NCBI GenBank assembly: GCA_028023455.1
Contig: JAQFVV010006354.1
Coordinates: 2,531,684 to 2,595,683 of the forward strand
Reading direction: 5' to 3'
DNA length: 64,000 nt
Origin: Epiperipatus broadwayi
Lineage: Eukaryota > Onychophora > Udeonychophora > Euonychophora > Peripatidae
Of the stretch, positions 1 to 10,919 are shown piece by piece (the first letter of the stretch is position 1; every line of letters begins with the position of its first letter). The notes under the pieces were generated by a model. That model did no database searches and was not told the DNA's origin. It was given only the letters and a program-made list of their open reading frames with translations. Position numbers and translations under genes: made by a program.

Positions 1-457
1 AAAATATTGGAATTTAAACATGAAAGAGATTTAATGTCAATTCTCAATAGTTACCATTCATACTTGTCTTCTATAATTGAAGGAAAATCATCTTTATGCA
101 TTAGGATCAGAAATAGGAAACCAGAAGCCACAATGGACCAGGGAACAAAAAGAAGAAATGAGACTGTTCACTTGTGGTATGATATCAATATGTATATATG
201 TTTTGTTTGAAAAAAAAAAGAAAAAAAAATGCATACATTTATTTTATTTTAACATCTAGGATTAAAAGATATAAATGGATTATTATAGGATTCACATAAT
301 AAAGAGTCAGAGAGATTTATTTTTGTTGCTATTATTAAAACTGTTTATCAGATGATATAGAGTAATATGACCTGTTAAAAATCTTTACTTCTGTTTATGT
401 AAATAATATATTGTCATGCAACACACTTTCATATATACATATTATTATGATTACCAT
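1..457. other. A+T-rich sequence, nothing recognised
   Basis: Short chance open frames only; no motif, repeat boundary or RNA structure that I can support. Confidence 0.5.
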
Positions 458-483
458 CATCATCTTCATCATCATCATCATCA

Positions 484-566
<83 letters not shown>
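458..566. repeat. (TCA)n/(ATT)n microsatellite
   Basis: A run of TCA triplets passes directly into about 28 ATT triplets. Simple sequence; the long poly-amino-acid frames it gives are not genes. Confidence 0.97.
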
Positions 567-687
567 GATTCTAGAAAGTAATAGATTATCCATTCTTTAT
601 ATATTAAAAAAAAACATAGTATTGTATGTTTTTAACTCGTCATGATTGTAATTTATTGCATACATCATTTGTTTTATTCTGTTATAT

Positions 688-887
<200 letters not shown>

Positions 888-893
888 TTTTAG

Positions 894-1756
894 TATAAAC
901 CAATAAATTTAGAGTTGATTTAATCTGATTAATCTGTCTAATTTTTTTTATTTTGAATGTGCAAGGTAATTTTCATAGTTAAATTTTGATCTTAGATCGA
1001 ACCAATCTTGGTAAGTGAAATAGAGAAAGATACATGTGTATTGTCTTATACATTATTATTAGGTCCGATTAGATATATATTTTATATTTGTCATTACATT
1101 GAAATATTTGTTTACTTATCTAAGTCAATATTACTGATAAAAATAATTTCATTAGCTCATGGTTGATTTATAATGAGCTTATCTTGCATGGTTACAAAAA
1201 TCTTAATAGATTTTGTTCTGTCATTAGTCAAAACGATTTGTCTTCTTTAAGGTGGATTGTAAATTTTATTAATTATCATAACATAATCTTATCTTTGGTT
1301 TGGAGAACTGACAATAATGATATTATATTGTTTAATTGTTATAAAATTTATTTTATAATTGTTTAACTGGAGATTTAAGTAGATGAATAATATCAGTGAT
1401 TGAAATTCAGTAAATACCCAATAGAAATATATGGTATATTTTATACATGGTGTGATTGGGCTTTGCCCAATTCGAAATTATATAATAGATTTATTGATAG
1501 TTAACTCTTGGAGAGTGTTTTATTTTAATACATAACTTAAGCAATAATTGTGTATCAATATAATGTAAAGTGGTACAAAATATTAATATTTTAATTAACA
1601 TTTTATTTGATTAGATATAAAACTGAGTGTTTATTTTATTTAAACATTATAAATCTTGTGTAGATTTATAAAGTGTTATCAAAATGTTACAATAACTATT
1701 TAGGAACTAGTTTATTTAAATGGAATCTCATTAAATTTTAACTAGGTTTATATTAC
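894..1756. other. A+T-rich sequence, nothing recognised
   Basis: No coding signal, tandem array or structured element seen. Confidence 0.5.
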
Positions 1757-1962
1757 TATAATGAATCTGATTGAAATCCAGTTCAATGGTGTTGTTATTA
1801 AACAAAAAAAAAAGAAATTTATTAAGCTTTTAATTTTAATTCTCCGCTTACTAACTTACTAAAAATTTTAAATTTTAATTAAAATTAAAAGCTTAATAAA
1901 TTTCTTTTTTTTTTGTTTAATAACAACACCATTGAACCGGATTTCAATCAGATTCAATAAAT
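1757..1962. mobile_element. Foldback (MITE-like) inverted repeat
   Basis: Two arms of about 80 bp are near-perfect reverse complements (1762-1840 and 1876-1956) around a ~35 bp loop. The outer ends read GAATCTGATTGAAATCC on the left and its complement GGATTTCAATCAGATTC on the right, with one mismatch further in (CAGTT against AACCG). There is no coding capacity. The form is that of a small non-autonomous foldback element. I see no convincing target-site duplication, so the superfamily is open. Confidence 0.7.
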
Positions 1963-2795
1963 AATATTACATTAGTAAAGTATGTCAGACGTAGTTATTT
2001 AATGATTCGAATATGTTTTCATTCAATTGTACATTAAATAGATATCATAGGCATACATTATTGTTTAGGACAATGATATATGATTTCACTGCTTATTGTA
2101 GTTTATTTCAGGATAGTGCTTAAATTTGGTGATATCTGAAATGATGATCTTCTTTGCATCTGAATAAAATAGACTTTAATAAAGACTGTTATTAGTATTT
2201 TACTTTAGTGTAATAGAAAATATAAATAATTATATATCAAAAATATTGTTATTACCTAGTGTGAAGAATGACTGAGTTAGATAGTTTTAGGAGGTAATAA
2301 CAGAGTTACTATTTATTTAGGCTTGCTTTGTTCTGTTATAAATAATTTTAAATCTAAAAGACATTTCTTCATTAACTTTTAACTCCATATAGTGTTAGTA
2401 AAAAGTGGTTGTCTAAAAATCTATAGGTCTTTTTTTATTTCATTCAATAACAAATGCTGCCTGAAAAAATGTAGAGATATAGTAAGGTAGAAAATTCATT
2501 ATTATTGTTATTAAATAGCTATCAAATGCTGGTCAATGATGATCAAGTGCAGGTGGTAATTGTTGCAAAATGTCAAATCTACTTTACGGCTGTTATAATA
2601 TTCCATTCCACATTTAGGCTAGATTAATTTTAGTTTGAATGTCATCTCAATGCTGATACATATTAAAGTTTTTATATTATCATCTCATATTATAATCAAT
2701 ATGTTATTACAAAATAGCAACCAATGATTGGGCTGTGTTTTATTCAAAATATGCCAAACATTTCCCAATATCATCATCATTTTTATCACATTACA
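1963..2795. other. A+T-rich sequence, nothing recognised
   Basis: No supported feature. Confidence 0.5.
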
Positions 2796-2925
2796 ATATA
2801 TATAAGACAAAACCATAAAACAATACAATACTAGATAAAAATCCAAATTTTACCAAAATACTTACACAACCATGGTTTCATCTACTAAACAAATAGACCT
2901 TGTCAAGTGACAATCAAAATAAAGA

Positions 2926-2929
<4 letters not shown>

Positions 2930-3002
<73 letters not shown>
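2930..3002. repeat. (TA)n microsatellite
   Basis: About 36 TA dinucleotides with one interruption. Confidence 0.97.
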
Positions 3003-3009
<7 letters not shown>

Positions 3010-3104
3010 AAACAAACAAATATTTCCATAATTGATTTCAAAACCAACATCCCTTTATATTGAAAGATATTAAAATGAATTATTGGAAGTTTTGTTTGTT
3101 TTGT

Positions 3105-3211
<107 letters not shown>

Positions 3212-3332
3212 TTTTTTGTTTTTTTTGATTTTCACTTGAGAAGGTCTATTTGTTTAGTATTTTTATCTAGTATTGTATTGTTTTATGGTTTTGTATTTTA
3301 TTTATTACTAGTATAGTGTTAAGCAGTTTTGA

Positions 3333-3444
<112 letters not shown>

Positions 3445-3698
3445 CTGTTATATACAGGTTTAAATTTCTATTATAATATTCTAGGTAATGCACAAAAACA
3501 AGAACTATTCTTAAAACTTCATATATAAAATATGTAAATATAAATCCATCATTATAGGCATATGAAATATAAGGATCTAAACTTTATCTAAGCCTAAGAA
3601 AGTGTTCACTACAAAAACGAAATCATTATACCATTGAAATCATAGGAAATTATAACTGGAACTAACTAACAAATATCAAGCTAAATGTATCAAATATC

Positions 3699-3962
3699 TC
3701 AGTTGCACCCTTTGATTTCTCTTGGAGGCCTTAAAGGAACCGAGCAGGGCAACTTCCTAATCTCCATTCCATATGTTCTTGTCATTGCAGCTGTTATTAC
3801 TATGTGATTATTTATATAGTATATGAACATGGATGGGCTGTAGCATGGTGAGTTTATTGGCTTTTTACCTCTGAGTTTAAGATCAAGAAACACCATGGTC
3901 TTTCTTCTCAGTGCCTGATAAGATCGAATGAATGTTTGTGTAAATGATAAATATTTTTCCAA
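3699..3962 (-). other. Unidentified 87-codon open frame in a less A+T-rich patch
   Basis: This patch is less A+T-rich than its surroundings and carries an uninterrupted minus-strand frame of 87 codons, with a stretch reading FLDLKLRGKKPINSPCYSPS and then TRTYGMEIRKLPCSVPLRP. I do not recognise a family. It lies directly 5' of the LINE and could be a fragment of another transposon. It may equally be chance. There is no evidence of expression. Confidence 0.2.
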
Positions 3963-4159
3963 TATTTATATTCAATTATGACTGACAAAAATAAAGAATG
4001 GCCCCTATTCCCAGAAGGCTGTAAAGTCACCAACCAAGGCAGCAGTTGGTAGCAGAAGGTGGAGGGTGCTAAGAATCACCTGATTGCGTACCCAGGCTGC
4101 AATTTGATGATGACTTTTTATTTAGGTACTTACAACAACTGCAGCTCACTTTCAAGTGA

Positions 4160-4860
4160 AGGAAGATTGCAAGAATTAGAAGAAGAATTATCTTAGATTA
4201 AATGGGACACTATTGGACTTTGTGAAGTTAAAAGAAAAGATGAAGAGACAATTGATTTAAAAAGTGGACATATACTCTATTATAAAGGCAAAAATATTGG
4301 AAATGCAAGTGGAGTAGGATTCATTATAAATAAAAAGTGGAAGAACATTATTATGGAGGTTGATGGTGTATCAGACAGAGTGGCAAGATTAGTTATACAA
4401 ATTAATAGCAGATACCAAATGCAGATAATTCAGGTTTATGCCCCAACAAGTTCTCATAGTGATGAAGTAGTAGAAGATTTTTATATGGATGTACAAAAGG
4501 CTTCTGATCAGAGTAAACAACATTTTAAAATTGTTATGGGAGACTTTAATGCTAGAATTGGTAAACAAATGAAAGATGAAAGTGCTGTAGGTAATTTTGG
4601 TTATGGTAATAAAAATGAGAGAGGACATAGATTTGTGGAGTTTGCAAAAGAAAAAAAAACTTTATATTATGCATTTTTTTTTTTTTTGAGAAAAATGTTA
4701 AAAGGAAGCATCCAAATGAAGGTACAGCACAATTGGATTCTATTTTGACTAACAGGAAATACATATTTCAAGATTGTAATGTTCTTAATAAATTTAACAC
4801 AGGAAGTGATCATCGATTAGTAAGGTGTAAGATATGTGTTAATGTGAAACTAGAGAGACT
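4160..4860 (+). pseudogene. LINE endonuclease domain (APE-type), broken
   Basis: The frame begins with a Glu-rich helix (EGRLQELEEELS), followed by a stop, then WDTIGLCEVKRKDEE with the catalytic Glu. A later stretch carries VYAPTSS and GDFNARIG (the Asp-x-Asn motif), and GSDHRLVRCKI near 4803-4833 carries the terminal Ser-Asp-His signature of APE-type nucleases. The longest open stretch is 4353-4748; an A-rich and T-rich run at 4650-4690 shifts the frame. In the live family this enzyme nicks the target DNA to prime reverse transcription. All key residues are visible, but the frame is broken at least three times. Confidence 0.8.
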
Positions 4861-4982
4861 AAAATTATTAAGAAAAAATATTTACAGTTGATAATTTTTA
4901 TCTTCAGAAACATTCTAATGAATTTAAATTAGAACTTACAAATCGGTTTCAAGTACTAGTAGATTTTGAACATGATTCAGAT

Positions 4983-5333
4983 TTGAATGAAATTAATATA
5001 AAAATAACTGATACACTTTTAAAAACTGCAACAAAGATAGCTGGTAGAAAAAAGCAGCAATTGACCAATAAAATTTCTATTGAGACTAGGGATTTAATGA
5101 AGAAAAGAAGGAATATGAAGATATACAAAAATGATGCATTAAAAAGAATTGAATATCTCGAATTTTGTAAAATGGTGCAGAAAAGAGTTGAAAATGATAT
5201 AAGAAAGTGTAAGTGTGAACTAGCAAGAAAAGCTGTAGAAGAAAATAAAAATCTTAAGAATATAAAACAACATTTTGATATTGGTAGGAAATGTATATCT
5301 GAAATAAGAAAAAAAAGATGGAATTATTACTAA
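4983..5333 (+). pseudogene. LINE linker between endonuclease and RT
   Basis: Open for 116 codons and rich in Lys, Glu and Asn (for example TATKIAGRKKQQLTNK and VEENKNLKNIKQHFD), matching the basic linker that joins endonuclease and RT in RTE-like proteins. It has no catalytic motif. It is in line with the flanking domains but interrupted at 5331-5350. Confidence 0.6.
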
Positions 5334-5349
5334 AAAGAGAGATGACATC

Positions 5350-6924
5350 ATGAAATTGGTAGAAGATTTTTATCAAGAATTATATAGCAATAAAGAACAA
5401 GTACCTCCTATATGTATTACATCTTCCGAATTGCCCAGAATTTTAAATGAAGAAGTAAGACACACATTTAAATGTATGAAGAAAGGAAAGGCTCCAGGTA
5501 ATGGTGGATTTATATTTGATATATTAAAAGAAGCAAGTGATGAAATAAAAAAAAATTACCAAAGTTATATACCAAATGTCTAAATGATAAAGATGTACCA
5601 GATGATTGGAAAAATGCAATAATAATATTAATATTTATAAAAGGTGATAAAGAAGATATTAAAAATTACAGACCTATCAGCCTTTAATCAGTTTTATATA
5701 AAATTTTTACCAAGATAATTACAACTCGTCTACAGAGAACATTGGATTTCCACCAACCAAGAGAACAAGCTGGATTTAAAAGTGGTTTTAGTACAGTAGA
5801 TCATATCCAGGTGTTGAGAAAAGTTATAGAAAAGACAAATAAATATGAGTTGTCATTATGTTTTGGATTTGTATATTATGAAAAGGCATTTGATTCTATA
5901 AACATTTCTTCAGTGATTAAAGCATTGGATCATCAAGGTATAGATCCAGAATATTGACATATTTTAAAGGATATTTATAAAAATGCAACAGTAACAATTA
6001 GATTACATAATGATACTGGGAAAGTAAATATTGAGAAAGGTGTAAGACAAGGTGATTCCATATCTCCGAAACATTTTACAGCAGTGCTGCAAGAAGTATT
6101 TTGTGGATTAAAATGGAAAACTAAAGGAGTGAAAGTAAATGGAGATTATTTAAGTCATTTAGATTTCACAGATGATGTAGTTGTTTTTGCAAATAATGCT
6201 TCAGAGATGCAAGATATGTTGCAGGAATTATCAGATGAAAGTAGGAAAGTAGGACTAAAGATACATGTTAAAAAGACTAAAGTAATGGTTAATCGATTTG
6301 CTCAAAATATGAAAATAAAGATTGATTATGATGAATTAGAAGTTAACAGTTACAATTACCTTGGTCAGAATATTAATACAGATGGTAACATAATGGAGGA
6401 AATCAATCATAGAATTAAACTTTGTTGTAGAGCTTTTGGTAGAAATAACTTGATACTAAAAGGAATTATGCCTATTTGTTTGGAAAGGAAGGTTTTTAGC
6501 AAATGTGTTTTACCAGTTCTTACTTATGTATCTGAAACTTGGACACTTAATAGAAGAGCAATACAGAGACTTCAGACCACTCAAAGAAGTATGGAGAGAT
6601 GTATGTTTGGAGTAACAAGAAGAGATCGAAAATGCAATGTATGAGTAAGAGAACAAACAGGTGTTGCTAACCTCATTCAAAAAATTAAAAGATTGAAGTG
6701 GAGTTGGGCTGAACATATTGCTAGAAGAGATGATAATAGATGGACAATTGAAATTTTAAACTATATTACAAGAGATTTAAAAGACCCAGAAAGAGACCAC
6801 ATGTGAGATGGATGGATGAAATAAGAAAGTTTGCAGGGGTGATGTGGAGTAGAGAAGCTAAAGATCAGAAAAGATGGATTAAACTTGGAGAGACCTTTAT
6901 CCTGCAGTGGATTGATAATGGTTG
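5350..6924 (+). pseudogene. LINE reverse transcriptase, broken
   Basis: The fingers region carries MKKGKAPGNGG (5476-5508). It is followed by KNYRPISL then a stop, EQAGFKSGFSTVDHIQVLRK, YYEKAFDSI (the first catalytic Asp region) and GVRQGDSISP. The active site reads LDFTDDVVVFA near 6160-6192, where FADD or YADD is usual, so the Ala position is Thr. After the thumb come KTKVMVNRF, a YNYLGQNIN block, then WTLNRRAIQRLQ and the C-terminal RLKWSWAEHIARRDDNRW seen in RTE-like proteins. Stops near 5685, 5955 and 6642 and at least two frameshifts inactivate it. Confidence 0.85.
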
Positions 6925-6934
6925 AAACCATAAA

Positions 6935-7490
6935 TCAGTACAATACTAGATAAAAATCCAAACTTTACCAAAAATCCATACATTACTAAGGTTTCATCTA
7001 CTAGTTTCTGAAATCCTCACTCTTCATTGAAGATGAGGATTTTCCAATAGATATTTTTAATTCTTTCTCTGTTAGCATTTATAATTAAAGCTTGTTTGAA
7101 GTTAGTGGTAAGCTCCATCTAGTAAACATTTTAGCACAGGCTTAAAGGTAAGTTGCACAATTTGTGTTTTGTTTTATTAATTATTATAAGTGTACCCTTG
7201 AAGGCTTATTTTGATGTAATATTGATTTATCTAATAATATATGGTTAAACTGAACTGAGTCCAGACCTATATAGCTATCTGGTTTGTAAGGTTGGATTTT
7301 AAGACATTTACATGTCTGAAAAATTCAATTTTTCTAACTGATAGTAACATATTAAATAAGTTCTCTGATTTGGAGTTTTAGATCTAGTTTCTGATATATT
7401 AACTCTTCACTGAGGTGAGCCGTTAAGCTTGAAAACAATTGGTCAGGAGATGAGGATTTTCCAATAGAGATTTTGAATTCTTTATTTATT
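6935..7490 (+). repeat. Diverged ~417 bp hammerhead-type repeat unit
   Basis: The landmark GAGGATTTTCCAATAG occurs at 7035 and again at 7452, a spacing of 417 bp, close to the 424 bp monomer at 51.5 kb. Other landmarks are shared in the same order with the plus-oriented unit at 52.2-52.6 kb: AAGCTTGTTTGAAGTTAGTG against AAGCTTGTTTAGAGTTATTA, and a conserved hairpin AGACAT-TTAC-ATGTCT at 7302-7317. The first ribozyme position (7018-7045) appears internally deleted; the second (7401-7455) keeps a degenerate core. Confidence 0.65.
7401..7455 (+). ncRNA. Degenerate hammerhead ribozyme relic
   Basis: It lies at the position equivalent to the intact plus-strand ribozyme at 52,488. It reads CTGAGGTGA (7410-7418; the intact core would be CTGANGA), then a possible 4 bp stem II GAGC/GCTT, GAAA at 7431-7434, the self-complementary CAATTG and GTC at 7442-7444. 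Five of six stem I pairs nearest the core can form. The altered CTGANGA box and an extra stem III base suggest that it is inactive. Confidence 0.5.
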
Positions 7491-8855
7491 TCTATTTAAA
7501 CTATCACTATTTAAAATTATAAATATTATTAAATAACACAGATTATATACTTCATAATCTGTATTGAAATAACCCATCTACAAAATAAATATAAAGTATC
7601 ATTAATCACATCTGTTTTATTTTTAAATATTACATTTAAAACATTTTTAAAATATTACTTGGATAGAGCTTTGATACCTACACCCATAGTTATCAATACA
7701 CTATCTAGGAATTACCAATTCATAAATAATTAATACCAGCATAAAGTTATGGAAAAACAATTTATTATTTAATAAATATTTATAGATTGTATTGTAATTT
7801 TAACTTACTTACCATTAAAAAATCTTAACATTGTTCAAATTTAAGATATAGAAGATGATCTTTATTTCATAATGACACTTCATGTGAAATATAGAAAATA
7901 GGCCTAAATGAATTTGTAGAAAAATCATGATTTTGGATCAATTGGTAATTGTGAAGTAATCTTATTTATGATAGATGAAAATATGAAGAAATAGATGATC
8001 AATTAATTACAGACTTTGTTCCCAAATTCATGGGATAAAAACTATTTATTTATAAGTTCATCTTGAGAGCTTAAAATTCAACGTTTTTGTTTTAATTCAA
8101 CAACCAATGATTGCAATTCACATGATTAAAACAGTTTCCTTGATAAGAAATCATTCTTGACTTCTTTCCAATAGAACAGCAAATAAATCATCAGTCTGTT
8201 TAAAAGTACATTAAAAAATGATTGTCAATTTATTAAAATTAATATTTTAAATTAAGCAACGGATTTCTTTTAAATTGTTTAATAAAATCTATTTTTATTT
8301 ATAATCACAATATATAATGTCTTTAAATAATAACAATAACTACTTAATATTTCAAAATATCAATGAGTAAAATTTTATAATAATAAAGCACCCTAAGATA
8401 TTTAAAATATATATACTTTTTTTTTAAGATGTTGACTTATCCTGCGTTTAAAAACTGATAAATTTTATTATTGGTTTTAATAAGTTATGTCTATTATCTT
8501 TAATTAGATAGAAGTAAATCATGTTGAGATATTAAAAAAGTTTATATCTTTCACTTTATACTGTGGCTTCCCAATTTAATGAATTTACAATAAAATAAAA
8601 TCTTTGAGAATGTTAATACAATTTAATGATTTTTTTTAAAAAAATAAAAAAGTATATGTTTCAGTATTGTATCTCCATATATATTTTACTTTATTACAAA
8701 ATGTATTTTGTGTCAATGTAAAATTTTAAATTAAGCAGAAACATAAAGTTCTAGACGATGGTTTGATGAAGAAAAAATGAAGAGAATTAATTTAGTTTTG
8801 TTTCCATTATTGAGAAAAAACTAATTGATATTTAAATTATTCACATTAATAGAAC
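7491..8855. other. A+T-rich sequence, nothing recognised
   Basis: No open frame of note, no tandem array and no inverted repeat that I can defend. Confidence 0.5.
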
Positions 8856-8859
8856 AAAA

Positions 8860-10130
8860 TTTAGGAGGAAATAAAAAAGAGAGTGGCCAAGTAAATGAAG
8901 TTAATAATGTTACTCTTGATCCATAGACGAAAGTAGTAGATCCAAAAACTCCTGTGCTAACCTTTAAGTAACGTAAGATTGTAATTAAAAAATAAACCTA
9001 CAATAATAAGTTTAAAAAGATGATTATGCATTTATGAATATGCAAATATTAAGTCAAATATTACAAAGTATGAATCAAGTAAATGGAAATGTGCCACATA
9101 ATGTGCAGAGTATGACTCAAATTAATGAAAATATGTAAAGAATGGAACAGAAAATGTAAAATGTGCAACAAAAATGAATAATAGTCAGAAGAATATGAAT
9201 GGAATGAATAACAAATGCAGAGAATGGATGAAAAATGGATCAAATTAATTAAACTTTGTCACAAAATAAACAAAAATACAGAAAATGAATGAAAACATGC
9301 ATCAAGAAGTGAAATAAATACAGCAGATAATCCACCATTAAAATTGGAAGTAAAAGAAGAAATAGAAAAGTTCAGTTTGAAATAAAAGAATGATTAGAGG
9401 AAACTGGAATATAAAATTTAAAAAGTAAAAGAAAGAATTGACAAAATATAAGAAATGAAGATAGTATCAAGGTATTTTGAAAAAAAAAAAGAAAAAATAG
9501 CATTGTTTTGAAAGAAATGGAAGATAAAATAATAATTACTTTGGGCTCTCAAATCAAGGATATTAATAAAAAAATCAGTATAGTGAATGTGGAGGAAAAA
9601 GTATTATAACTGCAAAATAATATAAAACAAGAGATAAATGATACATTTGACAATCACATGACTAAAAAGGATAAGTAGTGATATAACAGAGGCCAGTAGT
9701 CAATAATTCTGACATGAAAATGAATACTTTTTTTAAAAAATCATAGAAATCTGAGGGAACCAACTAGTAAACTTGTTGCCAAAATAATTCATGTAAGAGC
9801 TTTTAAAGGCGATGTTGGTGAAAGATCTTTGACACCTTTGGAATGTTTAGAGGAACCTATTCAATTTTTTAATACAAATCTGAAAAATAAATAGTTGGAG
9901 GCTTATAATCATATACATGGTACATGCATGGAGTCATGTCATGATTTAAGTAATAGATCGTGTATGTTTGAACATTTTCATAATGCAATTTTGAGATTTT
10001 TCTAGAGTGAAAATAGACAAACTGTTATTAATCTTCCATGGTTTTATTCTGAAGTATTGCAGGTTTTGGCCAATCATTCCCTGGTAAATTTTTCCATAAA
10101 TATTATCCATTAAAAGGCCTGTAAAATGGT
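8860..10130 (+). pseudogene. Gag-like coiled-coil reading frame, heavily broken
   Basis: The plus strand is unusually rich in purines and in ATG-type codons. It translates in pieces: Met/Asn/Gln-rich repeats (SQILQSMNQVNGNVP, VQSMTQINENM), then Lys/Glu coiled coil (VKEEIEKF, LGSQIKDINKKISIV), then RAFKGDVGERSLTPLECLEE followed by PIQFFN. A coiled coil leading into an F-x-G ... P-x-E-x-L-E-E block resembles the capsid region of LTR-retrotransposon Gag proteins. No pol sequence follows. Many stops interrupt it. The assignment rests on composition and one short block, so it is tentative. Confidence 0.4.
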
Positions 10131-10229
10131 ATAATTTAGTAAAAAAGATTAGAATTTAATTTGGTAATATTATACTAAATTACTTATTATTTTTAAACTA
10201 TTAAGAATACTATGAATTTGTTATTATTA

Positions 10230-10400
10230 TTTAAAATAAAGGAGAATAATCTTTTTATGCCACTAAGATTGTATCCTGTGGGATATAGGCTCATTGTAAT
10301 TCTTTACTGCTTTACCTTCACTAAATTGTCTCATGATATTATTAGTGTTTTATTAATTTAATTTTCATGAATTGAACCATATATTATTTATTAATTATTT
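10230..10400 (+). repeat. Dispersed repeat shared with 36,845-36,990 (inverted)
   Basis: The segment around TATCCTGTGGGATATAGG matches the reverse complement of 36,870-36,990 over roughly 120 bp, including the following CTCATTGTAATTC and TCTCATGAT blocks. It lies just 3' of the gag-like remains here. At the other site it lies upstream, in the minus sense, of the coiled-coil frame. An LTR of a common element family would explain both placements, but I cannot define LTR ends. Confidence 0.5.
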
Positions 10401-10488
10401 AGAACTAGTCGAATGGTATAAATTATTATAGGATATCTTTATTATTTATTATATTAAATCATATCCCAGAATTAGTAAAAGACTATGG

Positions 10489-10490
<2 letters not shown>

Positions 10491-10540
<50 letters not shown>

Positions 10541-10551
10541 ATACATCGATT

Positions 10552-10590
<39 letters not shown>

Positions 10591-10603
10591 CAAATCGATG
10601 TAT
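10491..10603. repeat. (TA)n arrays carrying a 15 bp inverted repeat
   Basis: ATACATCGATTTGTA (10541-10555) and its exact complement TACAAATCGATGTAT (10589-10603) are separated by a (TA)n array, and another (TA)n precedes the first arm. The whole could extrude as a hairpin. Confidence 0.8.
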
Positions 10604-10919
10604 GTATTCTTCAAAATAATATATGTAAATTTATAAATAAATATTACAAAATAGAGTACTTAAAAGTTTATATATATATATATATCCTTAGGAGCGCATG
10701 CAAATATCCTTAAAATTTTTGTCAACTAATATTTTGAAAGAGCAACTTTCCTATAATTCCATGATATCAACGTTTCCATAATTCCATGATCTTAATGTTT
10801 GGTGCATGCTTACTGATAACATCTTGCTTCTATTTATATATTAACATAACTTCCTTATTTTTTTTTATTTATTATTCTTTCTTTCAGTTTTCAATATTTT
10901 TACATTACTATAATTATAG

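Larger units (their letters stand above)
3985..6930 (+). mobile_element. RTE-like non-LTR retrotransposon (LINE), degraded
   Basis: An approximately 2.95 kb element with a 5' region beginning near CCCCTATTCCCAGAAGGCTG, an apurinic/apyrimidinic-type endonuclease, a reverse transcriptase and a C-terminal conserved region, ending just after a stop near 6924. The same 5' sequence begins a second copy at about 15,533, which fixes the approximate left boundary. The domain order and short non-coding ends fit the RTE group. Frameshifts, nonsense codons and a degraded start show that it cannot be translated as one protein. I could not define a target-site duplication. The diverged hammerhead-type repeat begins just downstream. 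Confidence 0.85.
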
